A stretch of 64,000 nt of DNA from Paragonimus westermani (Eukaryota > Platyhelminthes > Trematoda > Plagiorchiida > Troglotrematidae), in assembly GCA_008508345.1 (NCBI GenBank), contig QNGE01001037.1, positions 54,181-118,180 on the forward strand, read 5' to 3'. Shown here piece by piece: positions 25,601 to 36,119 of the stretch (positions are counted from its first letter, which is position 1; each line of letters starts with the position of its first letter). The notes under the pieces were generated by a model. The model was given only the letters and a program-made list of their open reading frames with translations. It did no database searches and was not told the origin of the DNA. The position numbers and the translations under genes are program-made.

Positions 25601-26935
25601 GTTTCAGAGTCCGCCTGGTGCAGTGGTTACGAGATCATCAACCATCAACTCTTTGTTGGCGAACGTTTAGTCCTGACCCGATGGGTTATGACCAGTAAGC
25701 CATCGAGTTAAACTGGGGATGTACTTCATGAGACCTAGAACCCAGGTCATGTGGAACCATCGTGCAGACACCGAATTTTGTGCGCCTGTGCATAGGAAAG
25801 CTGGAGGGTTAGTTTCGGCCGCACTTAAATCACCCACTCGAAATGCCGAAACGGCTGCTTCTACTAAGTGTTTGGCGTTCGCGTATACGGTAAAATGTCG
25901 GCGACCAAGCTTCCCGTCTTCATTCATTCCGTAATCGTTGATCTATTTCGTCACATTCAAAATCTTAGCAATAAGTATGAGCCCCCTAATGGGACTGATA
26001 CAACCACTCGAATCACTGATAGATTACCAAGCCTTAACATTGTTTATTTATGGAGGTTGGTTCTCGCGTAGTTTGTACATACTCACTTCTCACTGCCGGA
26101 CCCTTGATTCGTGTACCTTGGTTTTGTTTGCACTTCACCTCACCGCAATTACGTGACTCGCTGTGTTCGCACATGTTAATGTGGATCGATGATACTGGAG
26201 CTTGTAAACTTGGTGAGTTCCACAACGAAGTTTGTCGTCACATATTTCATTCAGTTTCTCAATGTTTTCTTGCACTTTATCGCCTTATTACGCCAATCCT
26301 CGCTTAAATTTATCCACAGGAAGTGAATGTTCTCGTTGGTCTACCGTTAATATGTGAGTTCGGAATATCATGTTAGTAATTGCGGACGGAATATTTAGGA
26401 AAGTATGAAATGTGTCTATTGTGCTGTGAGAAATTTTGGTTTATGCGTGAAAGACTTTCAACAAGGACGCCAAGGATTTGCGCTAATTTGATAGAGAAAT
26501 AGGTTGACGAGATAGCTGAAGTCTTGTGTTCTGTTATATAGAAGGAATTAGCAATCAATGATTAGTAAACATGCAGCGCATGTTGTAGACCATTAAAGAA
26601 AAAAATTTCCCGTTCGATATTCCTTAAAATCGGTGCCGACAGTTGATAAGTTTGGGTGTTTATGATCATCCTCACGTGAGACTGTAAACCACTGAAATTT
26701 GGAGGCACCATGGGTAAATAGATAAGGCTGCAGCCGATGACTTCTAAACATAATGCGGGCGAAAGCCGGGGTGATCTGCCTTAATTAGATACTGCTCACC
26801 GTAATCGGCGTGAGCTGCTTTGGCCGTAAGGTAACAAACAAGTCGGTGAATTTGTTCAGTTACATGACCACCGAGGAGATGGAAGTTCATGTGTCTTCAG
26901 AAAAGCAGAGAAGTTTAACGAAAAGTGATGTACCT
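25601..26935. other. Intergenic, nothing recognised
   Basis: Several short overlapping frames on both strands (25667-25927, 25868-26071, 26050-26307) match nothing known. The run tggtgcagtggttacgag at about 25617 resembles a tRNA A box, but no B box follows at the right distance. Confidence 0.45.
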
Positions 26936-27218
26936 GTAACGCGCAACCGAAACCGGCGAGCGCGCACGAATTGAATTTGAGTGTGTGACGGGGCGTGTTG
27001 CTGTGTTGTCGGTGCCGTTTTAGCTTACGTTTTTGTAAGCTGTGTGCATGGCTTACTGGGTCTTCGGCTCATGCTTGGTTGTATTGCTCCCCTTTTCAGG
27101 ACTGTTGTTCGAACCCCTACTTCGGAAGAACACCGTCCCCTGGTGAGTTCACGTTGCCCGAAGGTTGGTCCGCGAAGTCACGGGCATCCGGAGTAGAGTC
27201 AGGTGGCCTGCATGTTAC
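26936..27218 (+). repeat. 284-bp repeat family, copy C
   Basis: Best counterpart of copy B (18167-18450) and in the opposite orientation. Boundaries are defined by where similarity starts (gtaacgcgca) and stops (catgttac). An A-box-like word (tggcttactggg at about 27049) and a B-box-like word (gttcgaaccc at about 27108) are present about 55 bp apart. The plus frame is open here only by chance. Confidence 0.8.
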
Positions 27219-27261
27219 GGTACCATACCGCATTAGGCCATCCGGGTTGACCTGTTCGACT

Positions 27262-27371
27262 GTCAGCCAACGTGCACCCTATAGTCACAACGTCACGACC
27301 TATGGTTGGACACACTGACGTCTATGCTTGACGGTCAGCCTACGTGCACCCTATAGTCACAACGTCACGAA
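27262..27371. repeat. Two tandem units of about 72-bp period
   Basis: The word acgtgcaccctatagtcaca recurs with its flanks at 27262-27299 and 27334-27371, a period of 72 bp. A third, diverged unit stands alone at 16261-16304. Function is unknown. Confidence 0.75.
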
Positions 27372-27375
27372 CCTC

Positions 27376-28289
27376 CAGTCACGACGTGAAAACAATACTG
27401 AAATGTTGGAATGCGTTTATTATATGTACATTTTATCATTATCTGGAATATTCCGTCAGAAATCAGAATACCTGCTTGCTTTCGGTTCCGCTTCAGTAGA
27501 AGTCCTCCTCTTGCTGTGTTTGCTGGTCTACAATGAAACCGTATGTAACATTTTGAGTGGGCAATCACTTACGGTTGCCAGTGACGTCTGTGTAGTCATT
27601 TGCCAATATAGTCAAAAAACTTTTTAACCCTCCTGATGCTCTCTGTCACGGAAATCGATGACATTCCTGGGCGATACCACGGAAATATCGTATGGTGTTC
27701 AATGATTCCTCGTTTAATCGCCGGCTAGCGGCGGAGTTCACTCCCTGCGGGTAAGTTCCATCCCCATCACCCCTTTTGGATCGAAATCGGTTGCTTAGCC
27801 GTCCTAGAAATTACGGACGATCACTGCATTACAGACGTGACCAGTTTAGATCCGGCTTATCGACGGAAGTTTCGGGTAGATTCAGTGTACATTGAAGGAC
27901 CATCAGGAATCTGGGATTAACAGCGACATTTGTTAGCAGTTTTGCTGATATTCAAAGTGTCAATTGATACTAGAATCCGGTGGGGTAAAAGAATCCTTGG
28001 TAGTGCCACCGTGGAATCCGAGTGTAATTTAGGACTCCATACTGAAGTTTTTGGGAATGGTACGAATATTTCACTTTAGAGGCGAAACTGAAACGATCAG
28101 CAGGTGTACGTTTGGAGATTTCTATTTATACTTGAAAGGTCTCGCGAGTACACTGAGAAGATCGTCTTTTTTGAAAGGTGCCGCCTTGAGTAAAAGGAGT
28201 GATGAACTCTTCTCTATCGCCATATGACGTGAAAAGTCCCACTCTTTTTGTGGTTGAGCATTTGACAACCTGTTTGCTATTCCGGGCCA
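27376..28289. other. Intergenic, nothing recognised
   Basis: No supported feature. Since a BEL/Pao-like integrase fragment follows, some of this may be eroded upstream LTR-element sequence, but no motif could be read. Confidence 0.4.
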
Positions 28290-28540
28290 TCACAAAACTG
28301 TGAAGGGTATTGAGCTCACCCTCACTTAATCAACTTAGTGGGGCATTGGAGTGTCCGAAAGATTTGATAAGGCAGACATTCTGGTCGCTCACGGATGGCC
28401 GGGTAATAAATGATGAGGTTCTACAGTTCGCTGCGGCAAAAGTGGATATAGTAATTGACAGCCGGCCGCTAACTGTTGATCCCAACCAACCGAGTGATTT
28501 CTCATCGCCGTTCCAACCAGCTTCCGATTTCAGTAGGTAG
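28290..28540 (+). mobile_element. BEL/Pao-like LTR retrotransposon fragment (integrase end)
   Basis: One open stretch matches the end of the integrase core of BEL/Pao elements. GALECPKDLIRQTFWSLTDG corresponds to the GxWExLIRxxxxxL segment that holds the catalytic Glu. VINDEVLQFAAAKVDIVIDS followed by RPLTVDPNQPSD corresponds to the DExLxTxLxEVExxxNxRPLTxxxxDPxD block. No LTRs, gag, protease, RT or primer binding site are visible nearby, so it is a solitary fragment. A Ty3/gypsy origin is less likely because of the NSRPLT-type ending. Confidence 0.65.
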
Positions 28541-31049
28541 GTCATTTACGGAGCCGAATGAGCCTCGGTTTTCGTTCCGTTTGAGTGAACCTTGGCAGTG
28601 AGTTCAGAAGACGATAACTGCAGGATACCTGCCAGCGTCACAGGACCGGCAGAAATAGCATAAGAAAACGAGACTTGAAGACAAAATACCTAGGTTAGTC
28701 ATCGATCTTCACCCTTCTAAATGTGTGTGCCAAACGGTATGGCAGAATAAATGGAAAAGGTGCATGGCGGATTGATGAGAGGAGAAGTTTTGCCAGCCGA
28801 GAAAAGAAAGCGGCTCACAGATTTGCTTGTTAGACGAGAAGCTGAATGACTAGAGTGTCGGCGGCACTGTGATTATCGTGGGAGCAGGAATTCTAGTTTC
28901 ATGTTCAGATTTTACTTTACTCACACGTTCATAACAGTAGAGTGCTATACCCGGATTTAACGTGATCCGTCGATTTGTATTATCTCTTCATCCACAGGGT
29001 TCAAACACGTCAACACTTATTCGATTTCCTTAAGTTCTAAATCGGCCGCAAACAGCTGAAGTAGACAATACTTTATTAGTGATGATCTATTTCCCGCCTT
29101 AGTGTACCGGATGAGTCATCAGATACCTCCGCGCATGCGCAAAACTATCTCTAACATTTCACTACTGGTGTGAACATTTCCCACCCTGCTTAGACAACAG
29201 TGTAGTTTTTTCTACCTGCTGGCGCGCAACTTAGATTTACTTCGCTGACAAATGTTAAGCAGCCACACTCTGCTTAAAATGTTGAGTCATCAGCACGACT
29301 GGTCTAAAGAGGCAGGCTAAACCCATGTAATTGACCATATCATCCACAGAATGACCAATCACATGTGCAGATGTCTAGCACTCATTCTCAGAGGTATGCC
29401 CACGAAAACAACACATTTTTACATTTGTGTTTACTATCATCTTCCATAAAATAAGGTGAAAAACTATGGAGTTGAAACTTTCTCCTTGGAACCTGCAGGT
29501 CAAACATTCACTCCATTCCATCAGCCGATAGCACCCCTAATTTCACCCAAACAATCCGGCTGCGTTGAAAGACTTGTTTGTTTCAGACCGGGACGCTGTT
29601 GTTGATAAGGCAATCGCAGAAGTTAGCCTTTGGTATACTTTTCAGCAGTTCACAGTACACACTGATCAAAACAAAACCGGGGGCTTATTCATCTCTACAC
29701 TGTCACCCTTCCTACACAGCGGCGGTTTTCGAAAGCATGTCCATTTACATGGGACAGCTCTTATTTCCAGAACTACAGTGGCTCGTTTAAAAAGTGACTA
29801 GTGGGGGAACGTCACCATTTCACAATCAAGGGAGAAAATTTCGGGTGGTGCGGTTTCGCCTGCCCTGATTATCTTAAATGCTTGTTCTCCTTCTACTTTG
29901 TCAACTGCAATGAAATTTCTGGTGAAACCGCCTGCAGTATTTTGGGAGGACTAACTACAGCTTCCCAGCTATGAACGTAATCGTAATATTTGGTTGCTTC
30001 TTAGTTTGTTCAGCCTCTTTGGGCGGTGTTTCTTTCACTGTGTATGTAGCATAGTGTTCCACTAGCGCTAATTTACAACAACCACAGGTTGGCTTGGTTT
30101 TGCTCTGGCTATCTTCCATTCCTGTCTGTCGTAGTGGCTGTACGCCAGCCCAGAAGTGTGCATCTCATATTTTTGTCTATATGGATATTATCTGACTTTC
30201 CTGACTAGGGCTTCCATGTTAGTGTACTGGTTTTCGTACGCAAATGGTGACGAAAGTTAACAAAGTAAATCTTTGCCACGGTTCCCGGTGGCCATAGAAT
30301 TTTCTAATGAAGAGGGAAGTCGACTCCAAGGGTGACCAGTAGCTAGCCCTCAGAAGGATTATATCGGTCTGAGCGGTTTTTGTTGGCTGCGTTATTTACC
30401 AATACCTCATTCTGGGAGGCACTTCAGTAACGTTGTAAATTTCAGGACAACAACAAGTGACAACTGATTTCAAATGACCTATTCTGCAAAGTAAATGGAA
30501 GAAAAAACGTCTAACAACCTGAACCATTGCAGTATTGTGAGCTGCTTATAAGTTCATTTCGTTAAAATTGAATGACAGAGGAAGCGTTATTGTCTATGAC
30601 TCGCTACGTCTGAGGTTGTGCCGGATGTACAGCCATATGGAAAGCAGAGCAAACATACCGGAAGATCACAGCAGGTCGAAAAGCTACACCATTGGACGGA
30701 ACAGTCACGTCACAGAATCAGCTATCGCCAAGGACGTGTGATTTTGAAGAGATCTTTTTGATTCGCAGATCATTTGGGAGGTGCCCATATATTTAACACT
30801 CCAAAGTAGACCTGAAATTGCGCTGGTCGAGAGCCACAAGAGTCTCAACTTTCGTTTCGCTCTTTCGGCGCAGTACCTGAACATCCTGTGTAACACACAG
30901 CCTTGAAAAAAGCGGGAATGCCTCGAGTCATCAGCAGGTAATTTATGAAGGCCGTTGACGACAGCCTTCATCTGGACGTCTGGGTTGCTTCGTTTGAAAG
31001 CGCCAATGAAACTGTGCATTTCGTTGATTAGCTGGAAAAAGCAACAATA
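28541..31049. other. Intergenic, nothing recognised
   Basis: No exon or element could be supported. A plus frame at 29565-29801 contains VHTDQNKTGG, faintly like an RNase H start, but lacks further motifs. The minus frame 30705-31019 (104 codons) is unrecognised. Confidence 0.4.
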
Positions 31050-32370
31050 TGAAGCTTACATCTACTGGGAAGTGTGCTGCTAATCCGCGGAGGCCTCTAT
31101 ACAGTCCCAGCAGCACTCACATCAAAATTTAGTTTAAGACCGCATGAATGTCTGATCAGCTTTGATATTGTTTCGTTGTTCACCAATATTCCAGTGGGGG
31201 TATGTCTGGGGGTGACTCGCCAGCATCTTCAAGCAGATGCCAATTTAGCTGAACGAACAGGTTTATCAGTTAGTGAGGTTGTGGAAGCTACGGACCATTG
31301 CATACGGTCTACCTTCTTAACGTTCAAGGGGATCCTTTATCAGGAAACATATGGATTGGCGATGGGCTCACCAATCTCTCCCGCGGTTGCTAACTTGTTC
31401 ACGCAAGATCGAGAGAAAAAGTTGCCTTCGAGTTTACCTGATCCGCTAGAATTTGGTGGAGGTATGACGATGATACGTTGTTGGTAAAACGTGAAGAAAC
31501 TAGTGATAAGCTCATGGGGCACATAAACTCTTTTCATAAGCACCTCAAATTTACAACTGAGCGTGAATCAGTGGACCATGTGCTGAGTTTCCTGGACTGC
31601 AAAATACGCAGGACAGCCGACGGCAAACTGGACACAGACGTTCACGGAAAGGACACCCATCCCAAGTGTTATCTTCGATTCATCTCAGAACACTCCATGT
31701 GCACTAAGAAAGCAGCCGCATCCAGTTTATTTAACAGGGCCTCGTTATTAGCCAGTTGCAAGAACGAGCTCTCGAAAGAATACAAGATTGTGAAATCGAC
31801 ACCGACAGGGTTCTACGTCCAGCTAAGAGTGCCCATTGCAACAAGATCGACGAGCACAGGAACTGGCAATTGACTATTGTTATTCCGCACAGAAGGAGCG
31901 CATCGGAGGATCTTATACGGGTCTTCAGTCAGTACAATATCAGAGTGGCATTTAAAGCCACAAAGACATTAAGGAATGAGTCAGTCTACATAAAGGACAA
32001 ACTTACAGTTCTGGAGCAGTCAATCTGGGTTTACCGAATTAACTGTGAAGATTGACATGCTTCGTACATTGGACAGATTGCCCGGCGACTTGAAACATGC
32101 ACTAAGGAACACGTAAGTTGTAGCAAGAAGCCCCATACCGACGTTGAGCAACTTCGGAGATTAAAACACGATTCAGCCGTTGCTGCGCACACGATTCTCA
32201 ACCAACACCGAGTTGACTTCGACCATCCAGCTGTGCTGAAAGGTGGTTTCCGTAATCACAAAGGAAGTCTACTGGCAGAGGCCTTGTTGATCGCTAGTGA
32301 ACCACAAATGGTGGATCGCTCCGATGGCCTGAAAATGTCACCTGTTTGGTACGAGCTACTAGGTGGATAA
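31050..32370 (+). mobile_element. Penelope-like element 3, RT plus GIY-YIG, three breaks
   Basis: A 5'-truncated PLE whose reading frame is broken by two frameshifts and one stop. RT motif A is SFDIVSLFTNIPV (about 31157-31197), motif B YGLAMGSPISPAVANLF (about 31350-31400) and motif C YDDDTLLV after the first frameshift (about 31463). VLSFLDCKI follows at about 31580. A second shift lies near 31790-31860, before the linker segment IRVAFKATKTLR (about 31940). The GIY-YIG part reads VYRINCED, then a TGA at 32053-32055, then HASYIGQIARRLE, and ends with LLAEALLIASE carrying the expected Glu. The natural stop is TAA at 32368-32370. The TGA stands where PLEs usually have a Cys (C-x-D-C), so one base change explains it. 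The family differs from PLE 2, having a longer C-x-D-C linker and a different C-terminus. Confidence 0.9.
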
Positions 32371-32448
32371 CAATGACACCACGTCGAAAAAGGTGTGCGG
32401 ATCCCTGTCATCTACCCCATCCCAAACAGTCTACAAGCATGTAGATCA

Positions 32449-34980
32449 ATCGCATACATGGACACACAGCATACACTAACTATCTAGCCTTGTTTGCGTC
32501 TGGGCTCGTCAAGTGGTGACTTCAGGGGAACCATGAAGCTACACATTCCATTGGTAGACTGTGTTACACACACATGCACGTACCAGGTGATAATTGCCTC
32601 ATTTGAAGTTCGTAATAGGAGAACATTTTATTTTAAATCGCTTGATAAAGGCTCTTTGAGAGGGTCGAAACGTTGCGAAACTCCTTGATTTTAACTCTCT
32701 GGGACTTGACCAAGGATTTACGTCGTAATTGTCCTATCTTGCGGAAGATACTTAATATTCTATTCGATTGGTCTTGAATGAACCGACTGGAATTTAATGC
32801 TAGTAATCGCGGAGGCTTGCACATTCGTATCTGAATAAAACCCACATGTTACGTTGACGGATACCGGCTTCAGACAGCTCTTATCAGGAAGGACTTGGGA
32901 AGCATTGGCTCCCGCGAGCTCTGGAGCTCTGCGAAAAATGAAACCAACTTAAAAGGCCAGCAACACTCTGGCGCTATTGAAAAGTCTTTCTTGCCAAGTC
33001 TGCCGTTGTTGTTTTCAGCTTGTTTATAATAATTCCGTTCGACGGCATCCGGAGAGCTGAGCTGTGATCTGGCCACCATACCTCCAAAAGAGCAATTTGC
33101 TCCTAGAGAGTGTGCGACGTCTTGCCGAAGGGTAATTCGGGGCTTGGACGCTAGGCCGTGCGAGTAAAATCTGGTAATTCTGAACATGTGCCCTTTGCTG
33201 TACCGTCTACTCATAAACGACTTGGCGTTAACCTTTATGATAATGAATCTCCTTGATCATCCCTGTCGGTCAGTGCACGATAGGGAAAGTAGCACGACAT
33301 CGAGGGGCCACCCTTAAAACTACAGGTATATTATAACATATTAGAATGCAGACAGATTTCTGTCATTGCGCGTATGTGAGGCTTAGAATGCTCTACCTAG
33401 ACATGCTGTTTCTGCTAACTCTGTGACAGTTCTCTAGGTCCGCCTTGACCAACATCTGTAGCATTATTTCGGGTGATCGACCTTCTATTTATAGTTCAGC
33501 CTGTTACTAAGGGCTCTAAGATTTTGCGCATCGAGATGATGCATTCTCCGTAACTGCAAAAATCCGTTATTAGAGAGCAGTAAACGAAGATATTCCTAAA
33601 CAGCTTATTATATTTCGATGGTATCGCTCAAGAATTAAAAAACCGATCATTTTTGTGACCGAAAGAATAACAAGCATTGAAGTTTTTTCGGATTTTTCCC
33701 CGATGGGTAATTGTTTTGTACTGATGACTGCTGACTGATGAATGTGCATCAACAAATGACAGGAACTGTGAGCTACCCAACAAAATGTACGTAATTAAAA
33801 CCCCCAATTTTCACATTTGGAAATTCACAACGTGCACATTGGATAACTATACACGGAAAGTTTGCAGTAGCTGGCGTGAAAATGTAGGTGGTCAATACAG
33901 TCTATTTGGGGATTTCTGTCAAGCTAAATGCCACCTTTCAACAAACGAATTGCATTGAAAATACCGCAAGATACCTTTACAAAACAACAGTTTACTGGTT
34001 TGTTATATCATATTTCAAGTTGTGGACTTTTTCCAGTGCTACGAAACGTCTTTCTGAGGACCGGGAATTTTGGAACTTCAATCAGTTTAAAACATTCGGG
34101 TGAAGACAAAGAATCACAGTATTTCATAAGTGTTCTGTTCACGCACATAGTCAAACAATGAATGTGTGAAATATGACCGTGTGCCTATCACCGACGTTGT
34201 GTGATAGATTGCAAACCGTTACATCAAATGCGAACGGCGTAGGAGCATAGGCCGTGCATCACGGCTGGCTTAGTCGGCTGCTTCCTTATAACTTTAGCTG
34301 CATAGTTCTCGTGACACATGTTGCCACTCAAGGTTCTACTTCGTGAGAAGCACAATCACAAAACAGGTGCCCTACTATTCCATGCATACCCTACAAATCG
34401 TCGATTCAAAATAGGTGACCTGATGGTGTCCCACCATTGGCTAACAACCAACAGGATAAAGATATCTTATTCTTTCTACCTAATCTGTTCACCATCTCAC
34501 TTCTATCCAGCACCTTTTTACTCAAATGAAAATAGTTAGTTATTATACCTCGGTACAAAAGTGACCCAAGGCGGGACGCCAACAACTATCATCCCATCAC
34601 CGAGAGCAATCACTAGAAGAATGTTTGTAAGAATAGTGAAAGGCGGATCGTCGAGATCTTAAGATCGCAAGACCCTATAAATCTTCTGCGACACGGTTTT
34701 ATTAGTAAACGCTCTTACACTGCATTGCTGTTACACTGCATTGCTGTCACACTGAAATTCTTAAACCATAAATCGATGTCCGCTGACGCTGGAAATGTGG
34801 TATTTATCATGTTTCTAAACGTACAAAACACTTTTTATTGTGTGCCTTTTAAGCACCTATTGATCAAAATGGCATCTTTCGGAATATAAGACTACTTGTG
34901 TAGCTGGCTTTCTACATATCTACAAGGTTGTATCAAAACAGTCAAAATAGGACAGCAGTGTTCTGCACCACAGCCAGTGA
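32449..34980 (-). repeat. 2,532-bp inverted repeat, right arm
   Basis: Reverse complement of 22330-24861 with no difference seen in the parts compared. The inner edge lies 79 bp past the stop codon of PLE 3, in its 3' flank. The outer edge is the base before the N at 34981, in the middle of a CR1-like RT relic (plus strand, CSWLSTYLQGCIKTVKIG at about 34900). On this side the LINE is cut off, whereas on the left it continues to 21.4 kb. Confidence 0.95.
32638..32678 (+). ncRNA. Degenerate hammerhead ribozyme motif, PLE 3' flank
   Basis: Type I hammerhead layout, about 270 bp after the PLE 3 stop. Stem I pairs UCGC (32638-32641) with GCGA (32675-32678). The core UUGAUAA-A occupies 32642-32649. 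Stem II pairs GGCUCU with AGGGUC around a UUGAG loop. GAAA is at 32667-32670, followed by a loopless two-pair stem III (AC/GU) and cleavage position U32674. Compared with the consensus CUGANGA, the core has two transitions (C3 to U, G8 to A) that should abolish cleavage. Hammerheads with this minimal stem III are known from PLEs, which supports the reading. No activity is claimed. Confidence 0.6.
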
Positions 34981-34981
34981 N
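34981..34981. other. Ambiguous base (N) at inverted-repeat end
   Basis: The only N in the window, directly adjoining the outer end of the right inverted-repeat arm. It probably marks a contig join or a collapsed gap. Sequence continuity across it should not be assumed. Confidence 0.9.
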
Positions 34982-35200
34982 CATCCAATGCTGCGAAATC
35001 TCTCGCGTATTATTGTTTTGTAGTCTGTGGACAAAGACGATGGGTGTTAACGAACATGAAGCAAGACCGGAAACACTCACCACAGAACCAAAATAATTCA
35101 ATACTTAATGGAATAATGTATTATTCCTTGACGAATAACAGCAGTAGCATGTAATTTTTTGACATATTGAGCATCAATAGAGCAAAGAGGCGAGTAGAAA

Positions 35201-35683
35201 ATGACCGCGATTAAATTTGAGCCAAATTTCGAGTTACCATGTAGTGGTTCAAAACAGCCTCAGTCTACCCTAAGTGAATGCAAAAGTTTTTCACCGAGTT
35301 CAGTAACCAAAAGTGGTAGAATGCAACAGGACATTTACGGGGGTTTAGCCAGGTATAGGAATAAAAAGCTTGACTCACAGAAAGGGTTCAAGAAGACCAC
35401 CACAGCAACATTCCAAATTACCAGTATCCAGGATGCGAGGATATTCCGAGATTACTGTGAGCGGTTGAAACGTAGTCGGTGCTGCGACGATGTTCGGAGT
35501 ACAACGGAGCTGAAAATAGATGAGATCCGTATAGTATCGTCAAGCAACTACGCCACAGGTAGAAGAACAGGAAGGCGTGCGTGCACAAAACTTTATTGTA
35601 TTTGCAAGGTCATTTTTAATCACTTCGAACAACCTGCAGAGATGACGCGAAAACGTTGTTGTACAATGGTGAAGCATCGTTAG
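35201..35683 (+). CDS. Unrecognised 160-codon open frame
   Basis: ATG-started frame of 160 residues, longer than most non-coding frames in the window. The product is basic and rich in Ser, Lys, Arg and Cys (segments RNKKLDSQKGFKK, YCERLKRSRCCDD, RTGRRACTKLYC). I see no signal peptide, membrane segment or family motif. It lies 220 bp after the N and 400 bp before the CR1-like LINE on the same strand. It could be part of an unfamiliar mobile element, a single exon, or chance. Low confidence that it is translated. Confidence 0.25.
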   Translation: MTAIKFEPNFELPCSGSKQPQSTLSECKSFSPSSVTKSGRMQQDIYGGLARYRNKKLDSQKGFKKTTTATFQITSIQDARIFRDYCERLKRSRCCDDVRSTTELKIDEIRIVSSSNYATGRRTGRRACTKLYCICKVIFNHFEQPAEMTRKRCCTMVKHR

Positions 35684-36099
35684 TGAACAATACCAAGAGA
35701 AAAAACTCTACAACCCGCGCGAAACCTGGAGAACGTCCCGAGTCTCTAATCGTGGGATGCTGTTAGCGCAGATGGACCAGAATAACGAACTAAGAATAGT
35801 TTTTCTAAGATTTCCTTCAAAATGAATCTGGCCTGGTGACGATAGCTCATCGAAACACGTGCGCGGGTAACTCAAAATTTGGGTTGAATTTCCTCGCTGT
35901 CATTGTCCATTCGTATTTTTGCTATCGTGGTGCCCAGTGCATCAGAAATTATACACGATTATTGCTATTTTTATCGAATAGCATAACTCATTGTGGATTG
36001 TGTTATTCGTGTTCGATAGTATCCCCACTATTTTTTAGCCTTCTTGCATATTACTCATTCTTGTCGAAAATGACCCATATCAGATCTAGCAGTGCTGGT

Positions 36100-36117
36100 C
36101 TGCTGCTGCTGCTGCTG
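36100..36117 (+). repeat. CTG trinucleotide microsatellite
   Basis: Five consecutive CTG units followed by ggtctg, just upstream of or within the start of LINE ORF1. In one frame it encodes a Leu run, in the frame of ORF1 a Cys run. Confidence 0.8.
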
Positions 36118-36119
36118 GT

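Noticed and set aside
25605..25720. A-box-like tggtgcagtggttacgag suggesting a tRNA or SINE
   Set aside because: There is no B box GGTTCGAnnCC at a suitable distance and no acceptor stem.
29565..29801. VHTDQNKTGG resembling an RNase H domain start
   Set aside because: The later acidic residues and neighbouring RT are missing. Two overlapping frames are equally open.
32053..32055. TGA read as an amino acid (recoding or altered code)
   Set aside because: Other frames and genes here use standard stops, including the prefoldin 6 TGA stop. A point mutation is simpler.
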